Shown in pieces: positions 1 through 5,816 of a DNA stretch of 8,364 bases. A program made the translations under genes and the position numbers. This DNA is from an uncultured bacterium (GTDB lineage: Bacteria > Armatimonadota > UBA5829 > DSUL01), in contig CALCJH010000236.1 of assembly GCA_937967775.1 (NCBI GenBank), forward strand, positions 1 to 8,364, in the 5' to 3' direction. A model generated the notes under the pieces. The model saw nothing but the letters and a program-made list of their open reading frames with translations, was not told the origin of the DNA and made no database searches. Numbering within the stretch: position 1 is the stretch's first letter; each line of letters begins with the position of its first letter.

Positions 1-1021
1 CAGCCAGAACCTCCGTGGGTGCCATGATGGCGCTCTGGTAGCCGTTACGGGCGGCCAGCAGCATGGCCGCCAGCGCGACCAGCGTCTTCCCGGAGCCCAC
101 ATCCCCCTGCACCAGCCGGTTCATGGGATGGGGGCGCTGCATGTCCTCCCAGATCTGTGCGATGACCCGCTCCTGCGCGCCGGTCAGAGGAAAAGGAAGC
201 AGCGACTGCAGCTCCGCAAGCAACCCCGGTTCCAGCCGGAACGCGATGCCGGGTAGCGCGGCGCTGTTCTCGTGACGGAGCTGCGCCAGCGCCACCTGCA
301 GGTAAAAGAACTCGTCGAACACCAGCCTGCGCCGGGCCGCGCGGTTCTCCTCGCCCGACTCAGACCAGTGGATGGCGCGGACCGCCGAGCGGAGGTCCAT
401 CAGATCCAGCTCGTCCAAGAGCGCTGCGGGCAGGGGGTCCGTCAAGAGATCCGCATAGGAGCTGAGGGCATTCCGCATGATGAGCCGCATCCGCCCCTGC
501 TGCAGGCCTTCCGTAAGCGGATAGACCGGCACGAACCGCCCGTAGGACCAGGGATCCGGCTCTTCTTCGTCCCCCAGAGGCTCCCAGTCCGGGGAGTTCA
601 TCTCCAGCCCCAGGCGGCCGTAGCGGACCTGGCCATAGACCATGATCTCCCGTCCCCGCAGGCGTGCAAAGCGGTCCCGCATCCACGGCTGGTTGAACCA
701 GGTGAGCACCAGAGTGCCGGTCTCGTCCTCGGCGGCCACCCGGGTGATGGTGATGTTGCGGCGGCCAGCCCGCCTGCTCTCCACATCCGACACCCGGAGC
801 CTGAGCGCCGCGTACTGGCCGTCCTGCAGGCGCGCAACACGGGTGAGGCTGGTGCGATCCTCATAACGGTGCGGATAGTGCTCCAAGAGGTCGGCCACGG
901 TCCGGATGCCGAGCCTGGCAAGCAGCCGCGCGTTGCGCTCGCCTACGCCTTTGACGAACCGCACATCCGTCTCCAGGCCAGTCCCCTGTCCGGAACGAGC
1001 TCTGGACTCCTGACCCTGCAT
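1..1021 (-). CDS. recG: ATP-dependent DNA helicase RecG, N-terminal half (runs off left edge)
   Basis: RecG remodels stalled replication forks and Holliday junctions as a monomeric SF2 double-strand DNA translocase. I translated the minus strand by hand. The N-terminus carries a helix-hairpin-like segment (VKGVGERNARLLARLGIRT), then the wedge/OB domain (roughly residues 50-150, with LVLTWFNQPW and a later VYGQVR). The start of helicase domain 1 follows, with motif I NRLVQGDVGSGKT (catalytic Lys about residue 312) and motif Ia MAPTEVLA at the window edge. These motifs are diagnostic for RecG, and Walker A sits close to where E. coli RecG has it. Helicase domain 2 lies outside the window, so the gene is partial by window position only. 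Two in-frame ATGs exist, at 1039 and 1021. I prefer 1021 because GGAG lies 9 nt upstream of it and a TATAAT box at 1053-1048 would place transcription start near 1041. The frame is closed by TAA just upstream (1051-1049). Confidence 0.95.
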   Translation of the reverse strand, partial: MQGQESRARSGQGTGLETDVRFVKGVGERNARLLARLGIRTVADLLEHYPHRYEDRTSLTRVARLQDGQYAALRLRVSDVESRRAGRRNITITRVAAEDETGTLVLTWFNQPWMRDRFARLRGREIMVYGQVRYGRLGLEMNSPDWEPLGDEEEPDPWSYGRFVPVYPLTEGLQQGRMRLIMRNALSSYADLLTDPLPAALLDELDLMDLRSAVRAIHWSESGEENRAARRRLVFDEFFYLQVALAQLRHENSAALPGIAFRLEPGLLAELQSLLPFPLTGAQERVIAQIWEDMQRPHPMNRLVQGDVGSGKTLVALAAMLLAARNGYQSAIMAPTEVLA

Positions 1022-1047
1022 GCTTTCCCGCTCCGCCATGCCGCAGC

Positions 1048-1053
1048 ATTATA
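1048..1053 (-). promoter_or_regulatory. Probable -10 box (TATAAT) of recG
   Basis: A perfect TATAAT reads on the minus strand at 1053-1048, directly upstream of recG. Transcription would begin about 7 nt further on, near 1041. That leaves a leader of about 20 nt with GGAG before the ATG at 1021, or an essentially leaderless message if the ATG at 1039 is used. The -35 region at 17-bp spacing (TTCGCC, 1076-1071) is weak, so the assignment rests on the -10 box and its position. Confidence 0.5.
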
Positions 1054-1223
1054 CCGGAGGGGGAAGGGTCGGCGAAATATGCCAGCCTCGCCAGGCGTCG
1101 AAGGGCTCGCCGGGAGACTCGCCCTCCCAAAGCCCGGGAGTGCAGAGCCCTCCAGGCAGAGGGGCCGATTTCGCCGCGCTCTGTCGCCGCGTCCGCAAGT
1201 TCGCCTCACGAGAAGGAAAGGGG

Positions 1224-1245
1224 TTGAGACTGTTTTGAGCTGTTT
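1224..1245. repeat. Tandem direct repeat TTGAG(A)CTGTTT, possible operator
   Basis: TTGAGACTGTTT at 1224-1235 is followed at once by TTGAGCTGTTT at 1235-1245. The second copy lacks one A and shares a T with the first. The copies begin 11 bp apart, about one helical turn, which is the arrangement expected of a regulator binding one face of the DNA. It is AT-richer than its surroundings and lies about 190 bp upstream of the sigma-factor start. That it is an operator is inference; I do not recognise the motif. Confidence 0.35.
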
Positions 1246-1327
1246 ACGAAGGCTGCTGCGGGAGCACGAGCAGGACGCTGACCTTCTCAGCGAGCTGACG
1301 CATCCTGTAAACGGGTAAGAATCTGCC

Positions 1328-1356
1328 GGAAACGCAAGTCCAAAGATAAAGATATT
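1328..1356 (+). promoter_or_regulatory. Candidate promoter of the sigma/anti-sigma/htrA cassette
   Basis: GGAAAC (1328-1333) is followed after 17 nt by GATATT (1351-1356), in the only A-rich stretch of the intergenic region. The first element resembles the GGAAC or GAAAC -35 core recognised by many ECF sigma factors. That would fit autoregulation, which is common for such operons. The downstream element is not a clear ECF -10, so this is a weak candidate. Confidence 0.22.
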
Positions 1357-1431
1357 GATGGCGGCTGAGCGAAGGCGAGAGGCCCGGACGGAACTCGAAC
1401 GGACAACACCGGCGTAGAGAAGGATGTGGAT

Positions 1432-2025
1432 GTGACAGTGGTCGAGAAACCTGGAGCCCTGACAGGTTCTGCGGAGAACCAGCAGCGCAGAGAGTTCGAA
1501 GAGCTGGTCCGCAGGCACCATCAGCAGGCGTTCAATGTAGCCTACCGCATCGCGGGCAACCGAACTGATGCCGAAGACCTGCTGCAGGAGACGTTCGTCC
1601 GGGCATTCCGGTTTTTCGGCAATTACCGGCGCGAGCTCCCCTTCGAGAGCTGGCTCTACAAGATCATGTCCAACCTCTGGATCGATACGCTCCGGAAGCG
1701 TCCGAGGTCCGGGCCGCCGGTCTCTCTGGATCAGACGCTGGGAGACACGGACCAGAAGCTGGACGTCCCAGACCCCGGGCCGGGGCCCGAGGAGTCGCTC
1801 ATCGAAGGGTCGCTGGATGCGCGTATTCAGGAGGCGCTTTCGAGCCTGCGCAAGGAGTTCCGCATCGCTGTGATCCTAGCGGACATCGAAGGGATGTCAT
1901 ACGAAGAGATCGCCGATGTGATGAAGTGCTCCATCGGGACGGTCCGGTCGCGCATTCACCGGGGGCGGCAGGCCATGAAAAAGAAGCTCGGAAGCCTGGA
2001 AAGGTTTCTGAACGAGGAAGTGTGA
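1432..2025 (+). CDS. RNA polymerase ECF-type (RpoE-like) sigma factor
   Basis: This is an extracytoplasmic-function sigma factor that directs RNA polymerase to stress promoters. Region 2 runs from about FEELVRRHHQQAFNVAYRI through NRTDAEDLLQETFVRAFR to FESWLYKIMSNLWIDTLRKR. A Pro/Asp-rich linker follows (about residues 85-125). Region 4 is near the C-terminus, with the helix-turn-helix core GMSYEEIADVMKCSIGTVRSRIHRGR. There is no sigma region 3 and no extra C-terminal domain, and the length of just under 200 aa is typical. The start is a GTG. GTG 1432 lies 7 nt after the SD-like AGAGAAGGA (1416-1424), whereas in-frame GTG 1426 would leave it only 1 nt away, so I prefer 1432. The stop overlaps a possible GTG start of the next gene (GTGA, 2022-2025), the classic coupling of a sigma factor to its anti-sigma factor. 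The exact ECF group cannot be fixed by eye. Confidence 0.93.
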   Translation: MTVVEKPGALTGSAENQQRREFEELVRRHHQQAFNVAYRIAGNRTDAEDLLQETFVRAFRFFGNYRRELPFESWLYKIMSNLWIDTLRKRPRSGPPVSLDQTLGDTDQKLDVPDPGPGPEESLIEGSLDARIQEALSSLRKEFRIAVILADIEGMSYEEIADVMKCSIGTVRSRIHRGRQAMKKKLGSLERFLNEEV

Positions 2026-2036
2026 CGGTCAAAGAG

Positions 2037-2612
2037 ATGAACTGTGGACGCACATCGAGACTGATTTCGGCGTATCTGGACGGGGAGCTGCCCGGATCGG
2101 AGATGCTGGCCATCCGGGAGCACCTGCGAAGCTGTCAGCGATGCTCCGCCGAGATGGAGGACATCCGGCAGGTGAAAGCGGCTATGGCGCGCCTGACGCC
2201 GGTGCGTCCCGCTGCAGACCTGGAGGCGCGTCTGCTGGCGGCGGTGGCGCAGGTTGAGACGCCTGCAACCGTTCGCTTCGGAGCCTGGCTTATGGAGCGG
2301 CTGGGAGGGCATCTGCAACCCGCGGCTGCAGCCGTGGGGGTGTGCGCTGTGCTGCTAGCCATCTCGGTGGGGCACCTGCCGCAGGCGGATCACTGGCAGG
2401 ACCCGGTGGCGGAGCGCATCACCCAGACCGTGAAGCTCCCGGAAACGCCGCAGGACCGCGCCATTGAGAAGCTGATCTCGGCATCCGCAAATCCTGTGGA
2501 GCTGCCGGGGGCGCGGTCGGCGATTGAGCCGGTCTTTGCATCGCCTGCATCAATATCAATGACGTCGGCCATCCTGGTCCCGGTCTCGGACAGCGCTTTC
2601 GGCGCACGCTAG
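2037..2612 (+). CDS. Zinc-finger (zf-HC2-type) membrane anti-sigma factor
   Basis: This is the likely membrane-anchored inhibitor of the sigma factor upstream. The N-terminus has the anti-sigma zinc-finger pattern: Cys3, AYLDGEL at 12-18, then His29-x3-Cys33-x2-Cys36 in HLRSCQRC. A charged, Ala-rich helical region follows (about 37-75). A single hydrophobic segment at about 95-112 (AAAAVGVCAVLLAISVG) would span the membrane, leaving about 78 extracytoplasmic residues with no recognisable domain. The ATG at 2037 puts MNC at the N-terminus, as in many family members. The alternative GTG at 2022 overlaps the sigma stop and has GAGGAA just upstream, but with only 2 nt spacing. In the family, signal-dependent proteolysis or zinc/redox change releases the sigma factor. 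No site-2 protease gene is present here, so the trigger is unknown. Confidence 0.85.
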   Translation: MNCGRTSRLISAYLDGELPGSEMLAIREHLRSCQRCSAEMEDIRQVKAAMARLTPVRPAADLEARLLAAVAQVETPATVRFGAWLMERLGGHLQPAAAAVGVCAVLLAISVGHLPQADHWQDPVAERITQTVKLPETPQDRAIEKLISASANPVELPGARSAIEPVFASPASISMTSAILVPVSDSAFGAR

Positions 2613-2647
2613 CATTCTCGACTTCTTCACGGAGGAGACAACAGAAG

Positions 2648-4114
2648 ATGACGATTCCTGGACGCGCTCGCAAGGCGGGTTTGTGGATAGCTGTGGGAGT
2701 TCTGGCCGCAGTTGTGGCAGCCGGGGCTCCTTTTCTGCTGAAAGAAAACCCCCCGGCAAATGCACAGGCATCTTCGCCCGCACTCGGCGCACTGAGTCAG
2801 CTTCAGGACGGATTTACGGCTGTGGCGGAGGCAGTGGAGCCGGCGGTGGTCAGCATCTCCGCGGAGCGCACTTCGCGGGGATCCTCAATGGACATTCCGG
2901 ACTTCTTCCGCAACTGGCCGTTCGGAGACCTGCCGTTCGGACCTCCCAGGGTCGCGCCGCGCACGCGGACCGTCGGCGGATCGGGCGTGATTGTGCGAGC
3001 GGACGGCTACATTCTGACCAATGACCACGTTGTGGGCGGCGCGGAGAATGTGACGGTCACGCTCTTCGACGGTCGGGAGTTCCCCGGTAAGGTGATGCGG
3101 GACTACGCAACGGATCTGGCCGTGGTCAAGATCGAGGCGGACAATCTGCCGACCGCGACGCTGGGAGACTCCTCGAAGGTTCGGCCGGGAGCCTGGGCCA
3201 TCGCCATAGGCAGCCCGCTGGGATTCAGCAACACGCTGACCGTGGGGGTGATCAGCGCGCTGGAAAGAGAGATGTCCATCCCGGATTCCGAGGGACCGGG
3301 ACGCTACTATGCCAGTCTCATCCAGACGGATGCCTCCATCAATCCGGGGAACAGCGGCGGACCGTTGCTGAACCTGCAGGGCGAGGTCATCGGCATCAAT
3401 GTGGCCATCGCCTCCCCGACGGGCGGCAACATCGGACTGGGCTTCGCCATTCCCAGCAACACCGCCAAGTTCGTCCTCGAGCAGCTGGTCAAGCACGGCA
3501 AGGTGAACCGCGGGTTCCTGGGTGTCGTTCCGGTGGACGTGAGGCCGGCAATGGCCAAGTCGTACGGTGTGGAGAAGGGTGCGCTGATCCGCTCCGTGAC
3601 AGACGGGACCCCCGCCGCTGAGGCCGGCATTCAGGTGGAGGATGTCATTGTGGAGTTCGATGGCAAGCCCATCGAGAGCGGACTTGCCCTGCGCGACGCC
3701 GTGGCCCGGACCGCTCCCGGCAGCAAGGTGAAGGTGGTTGTGGTCCGCGGCGGAGAGCGCAAGACTCTGGAAGTGACCGTAGGATCGCCACCGGCGACAA
3801 TGCCCGGGAACGAAGAGACGCCGCGCACGGAGGAGCTTGGCATCTCCGTCTCGCCCCTGAACAACAGCACCCGCAGCGAATACGGCATCGGTCAGGATGT
3901 CCGAGGCGTGGTGGTCACATCGGTGACGCCGGGCAGCAACGCCGCACGGGCGGGAATCAGCCGCGGCGACGTCATCCAGCGGGTGAACGGAGTCGCGACG
4001 AACACGGTGGCGGATTTCAACCGGGCCGTGCGCGGACTGAAGTCCGGCGACACCGCGCGCATTGTCATCCGGAGGGGCGACGCACAGTCGCTGGTGGAGG
4101 TCCGTGTTCCCTGA
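2648..4114 (+). CDS. HtrA/Deg-family serine protease with two PDZ domains (DegP/DegQ-like)
   Basis: This is a trypsin-like protease/chaperone that degrades or refolds damaged proteins outside the cytoplasmic membrane. The N-terminus has a basic stretch and hydrophobic segment (about 12-31) followed by ANAQA (about 37-41), so it is either a cleavable signal peptide or a membrane anchor. A Pro/Phe-rich LA-loop-like region lies at about 80-105. The catalytic triad is visible: His127 in ILTNDHVV, Asp156 in TDLAVVK, Ser236 in NPGNSGGPL. PDZ1 begins at NRGFLGV (about 287-378) and PDZ2 covers about 394-488, ending at the natural C-terminus. The length of 488 aa and two PDZ domains match DegP/DegQ/MucD rather than single-PDZ DegS. 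The start is supported by GGAGGAGA (2631-2638) 9 nt upstream of the ATG. It lies 35 nt behind the anti-sigma gene and is probably co-transcribed with it, making it a likely target of the sigma factor. Confidence 0.95.
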   Translation: MTIPGRARKAGLWIAVGVLAAVVAAGAPFLLKENPPANAQASSPALGALSQLQDGFTAVAEAVEPAVVSISAERTSRGSSMDIPDFFRNWPFGDLPFGPPRVAPRTRTVGGSGVIVRADGYILTNDHVVGGAENVTVTLFDGREFPGKVMRDYATDLAVVKIEADNLPTATLGDSSKVRPGAWAIAIGSPLGFSNTLTVGVISALEREMSIPDSEGPGRYYASLIQTDASINPGNSGGPLLNLQGEVIGINVAIASPTGGNIGLGFAIPSNTAKFVLEQLVKHGKVNRGFLGVVPVDVRPAMAKSYGVEKGALIRSVTDGTPAAEAGIQVEDVIVEFDGKPIESGLALRDAVARTAPGSKVKVVVVRGGERKTLEVTVGSPPATMPGNEETPRTEELGISVSPLNNSTRSEYGIGQDVRGVVVTSVTPGSNAARAGISRGDVIQRVNGVATNTVADFNRAVRGLKSGDTARIVIRRGDAQSLVEVRVP

Positions 4115-4141
4115 GAAGGGAGAAGATGTCTGACCGAACGA

Positions 4142-4173
4142 GGGGGCGCTGCCTGGAGCAGCGCCCCCTTTTT
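4142..4173 (+). terminator. Intrinsic terminator of the sigma/anti-sigma/htrA cassette
   Basis: A perfect 11-bp GC-rich stem (GGGGGCGCTGC at 4142-4152 with GCAGCGCCCCC at 4158-4168) closes a CTGGA loop. It is followed directly by five T (4169-4173). It begins 27 nt after the htrA stop. On the minus strand the stem would be followed by TCGTTCGG, which is not a U-tract, so it should stop plus-strand transcripts mainly and not the convergent operon. Confidence 0.92.
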
Positions 4174-4205
4174 GCCTGTGTGATCCTGGAAAACAGAGGC
4201 AGCGC

Positions 4206-4676
4206 TCAGACGGGATCCCGCGGGCCCGGCTCGCCAGTAGCCAGATCCAGTCCGGAGACGATGCGCTCCACCAGGGGAACACTGGCAGGCGGCACCTTCA
4301 GGCGGGTCAGCTCCTCCGGCGTGACCCAGCGGACCTCCTCGGATGCCAGTGGGCGCGCTTCTCCGGAGACCAGCGCGCACAGATAGGGTTGAAGGACCAC
4401 ACGCTTTCTGCGGTAGTCGTGGCGGACGGGGAGCAGCTCGCGAACGATACGCACCTCGATACCCGTTTCCTCCCGGAGCTCGCGCACCACACATTGAGCG
4501 TAGGACTCCAGCGGCTCGCGCTTGCCTCCGGGGAACTCCCAGTAGCCTCCAAGGAAGAACCCCTTCTTGCGCCGCGCCACCAGGATGCGCCCCTCGTGAT
4601 GGACGATGCCGATGGCCACATACTCCGTGGGCAGCTGAGGACGGGGACGGTAGGGAGGGATGCCGGGGATGCTCAT
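4206..4676 (-). CDS. mutT: NUDIX hydrolase, MutT-like (probable 8-oxo-dGTP diphosphatase)
   Basis: NUDIX enzymes cleave nucleoside diphosphates linked to X. MutT members remove 8-oxo-dGTP from the nucleotide pool and so prevent misincorporation. The complete NUDIX box G-x5-E-x7-REUxEExGU is visible, from GGKREPLE through CVVRELREETGIEV (about residues 49-74). It is preceded by GGYWEFPGGK and by VAIGIVHHEGRILVARR, the usual MutT strand arrangement. The length of 156 aa is slightly above the roughly 130 aa of E. coli MutT because of short N- and C-terminal extensions. The ATG lies 6 nt after the mutY stop, and its SD (GGAGGAG, 11 nt upstream) lies inside the mutY 3' end, so the two are translated from one message. 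The neighbouring mutY supports a role in 8-oxoguanine repair. Substrate specificity cannot be proved from motifs, so another NUDIX substrate remains possible. Confidence 0.88.
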   Translation of the reverse strand: MSIPGIPPYRPRPQLPTEYVAIGIVHHEGRILVARRKKGFFLGGYWEFPGGKREPLESYAQCVVRELREETGIEVRIVRELLPVRHDYRRKRVVLQPYLCALVSGEARPLASEEVRWVTPEELTRLKVPPASVPLVERIVSGLDLATGEPGPRDPV

Positions 4677-4682
4677 CGCTCG

Positions 4683-5816
4683 TCAAGCTCCTCCTCTTCC
4701 GTGTATATCGAGTCCGGCAAGTCTTTGCGAAATCAGGGTACGGGCAATGCGGCGCATGGGGCTGGGAAGTGGAATTGCCGCCAGTTCGGCCGGGGGGACC
4801 AGCCTCCATTCGCGGAGGGCACACCCCGGTTCGCCGGGCAGCATAGCAGAGACAATATGCAGCTGTGTATCGTGCACGGTAACCCGGTATCTCAGGGAGC
4901 CTGTGTGCTGCACGCTAACAGGAACCACGCCGAAATCCCGCTCCAGCACGCTGCGCGCCAACTCGGCGGGAGCGGCGGAGCCGTCTTCCACCCGCGCCCG
5001 CGGAAATTCCCACATCCCTCGCCAGCGTCCGTCACGGGGACGCGAGATCAACCAGTTTTCCTCCACCGACGCGGTAATACAGACCTCCTCGACCTGCACC
5101 ACCCGGGCCTCCTTCGGAACCGAGCCGTGCCAGCAATCGAACCTTTCTTCCAGCCTGGCGCGGCAAAAGGAGCGGAATGGGCATTCTCCGCAAAGGGGGC
5201 CTCGCGGCAAGCACACCAGCGAGCCCAACTCCATCAACGCCTGATTGACGATGCGCGGTGAGCCGGATGCGGAGAGGGACAGGCATAGCTGGAAGACACT
5301 CCGCTCAGCCGCGTTGGATGGCTCGATGCCGGCAACGCGTCCCAGCACCCGCCGGATATTCGCGTCCACCATACCGGAAGGAAGATCGAAGGCGATGCTG
5401 CGGATGGCGCCCGCCGTGTACTTGCCGATTCCCGGGAGGGCCTGCAGACTCTCAATGTCCGAGGGCAGCTCGCCGCCGTGGAAGTCAACGATCATCTTGG
5501 CCGCGCTCCAGAGATTGCGGGCGCGGCTGTAGTAACCCAGCCCCTCCCACTCAGACAGAACATCCTCCAGCGATGCGGCCGCCAGGGCCCGCACGTCCGG
5601 AAATCGTCGGATGAACCGTTCGAAGCGGGGTCTGCAGGCAGCCACGGTGGTCTGCTGCAACATCACTTCGGCGATCCAGACGCGGTAAGGAGTGGGCGCC
5701 TCTCGCCAGGGCAGGCGGCGGGCCGAGCGCCGGAACCAGCCGTCAAGCGCCGTAGCCATCTCCGCCGAAGACGCGCCTGCCGGCAGGGACTGGGCGGCCG
5801 GGCAGTCTGAGGTCAT
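4683..5816 (-). CDS. mutY: A/G-specific adenine DNA glycosylase MutY
   Basis: MutY removes adenine mispaired with 8-oxoguanine, opening base-excision repair. Numbered from the ATG at 5816, Glu50 lies in WIAEVMLQQT, matching the catalytic Glu of E. coli MutY. The helix-hairpin-helix is ALPGIGKYTAGAI (about 126-138), and Asp151 in MVDANIRRVLGR matches the catalytic Asp. The four [4Fe-4S] ligands are Cys202-x6-Cys209-x2-Cys212-x5-Cys218. A C-terminal NUDIX-like 8-oxoG-recognition domain follows (about 235-365), marked by RWRGMWEFPRARVEDG. The 377-residue length is close to that of E. coli MutY (350 aa). The open frame continues upstream to an ATG at 5900, but I chose 5816 because it makes an ATGA overlap with the ROK-kinase stop and avoids 28 residues of overlap with that gene. 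No strong SD precedes it, so translation is probably coupled. It is followed by the mutT-like gene. Confidence 0.95.
   Translation of the reverse strand: MTSDCPAAQSLPAGASSAEMATALDGWFRRSARRLPWREAPTPYRVWIAEVMLQQTTVAACRPRFERFIRRFPDVRALAAASLEDVLSEWEGLGYYSRARNLWSAAKMIVDFHGGELPSDIESLQALPGIGKYTAGAIRSIAFDLPSGMVDANIRRVLGRVAGIEPSNAAERSVFQLCLSLSASGSPRIVNQALMELGSLVCLPRGPLCGECPFRSFCRARLEERFDCWHGSVPKEARVVQVEEVCITASVEENWLISRPRDGRWRGMWEFPRARVEDGSAAPAELARSVLERDFGVVPVSVQHTGSLRYRVTVHDTQLHIVSAMLPGEPGCALREWRLVPPAELAAIPLPSPMRRIARTLISQRLAGLDIHGRGGA

Larger units (their letters stand above)
1040..1431. other. Divergent intergenic region between recG and the sigma-factor gene
   Basis: No open reading frame here looks like a protein. 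The recG-proximal part (about 1060-1200) is GC-rich and holds complementary blocks: GGGCTC 1103-1108 with GAGCCC 1145-1150, and CTCCC 1124-1128, which can pair with GGGAG at 1112-1116 or at 1136-1140. The middle part holds a tandem imperfect direct repeat, TTGAGACTGTTT (1224-1235) and TTGAGCTGTTT (1235-1245). Next comes a 6-bp inverted repeat, GTTTAC (1242-1247) and GTAAAC (1307-1312). The sigma-proximal part is locally A-rich (about 1338-1358), where a promoter is most plausible. The region must carry promoters for both divergent genes. Confidence 0.6.

Noticed and set aside
1242..1312. Inverted repeat GTTTAC / GTAAAC
   Set aside because: Six base pairs separated by 59 nt is too short and too distant to call a structure or operator.
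272..1318. Long plus-strand open frame of 348 codons antisense to recG
   Set aside because: It lies over the minus-strand RecG frame, whose protein has clear motifs. The predicted plus-strand protein has no recognisable domain and a composition typical of a GC-rich shadow frame.
1389..1416. ECF-like promoter CGGAAC...CGTA just before the sigma gene
   Set aside because: With GGAAC-N18-CGTA the transcript would start at about 1424, removing the SD at 1416-1424 and leaving almost no leader before GTG 1432. Position argues against it, though autoregulation is not excluded.
2885..4282. Minus-strand open frame of 465 codons antisense to htrA
   Set aside because: It mirrors the codon structure of the intact HtrA gene, crosses its terminator, and shows no family motif. 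Long antisense frames are common in high-GC DNA.
4389..5261. Plus-strand open frame of 290 codons over mutT/mutY
   Set aside because: It is antisense to two genes with full catalytic motifs and has no recognisable protein features of its own.
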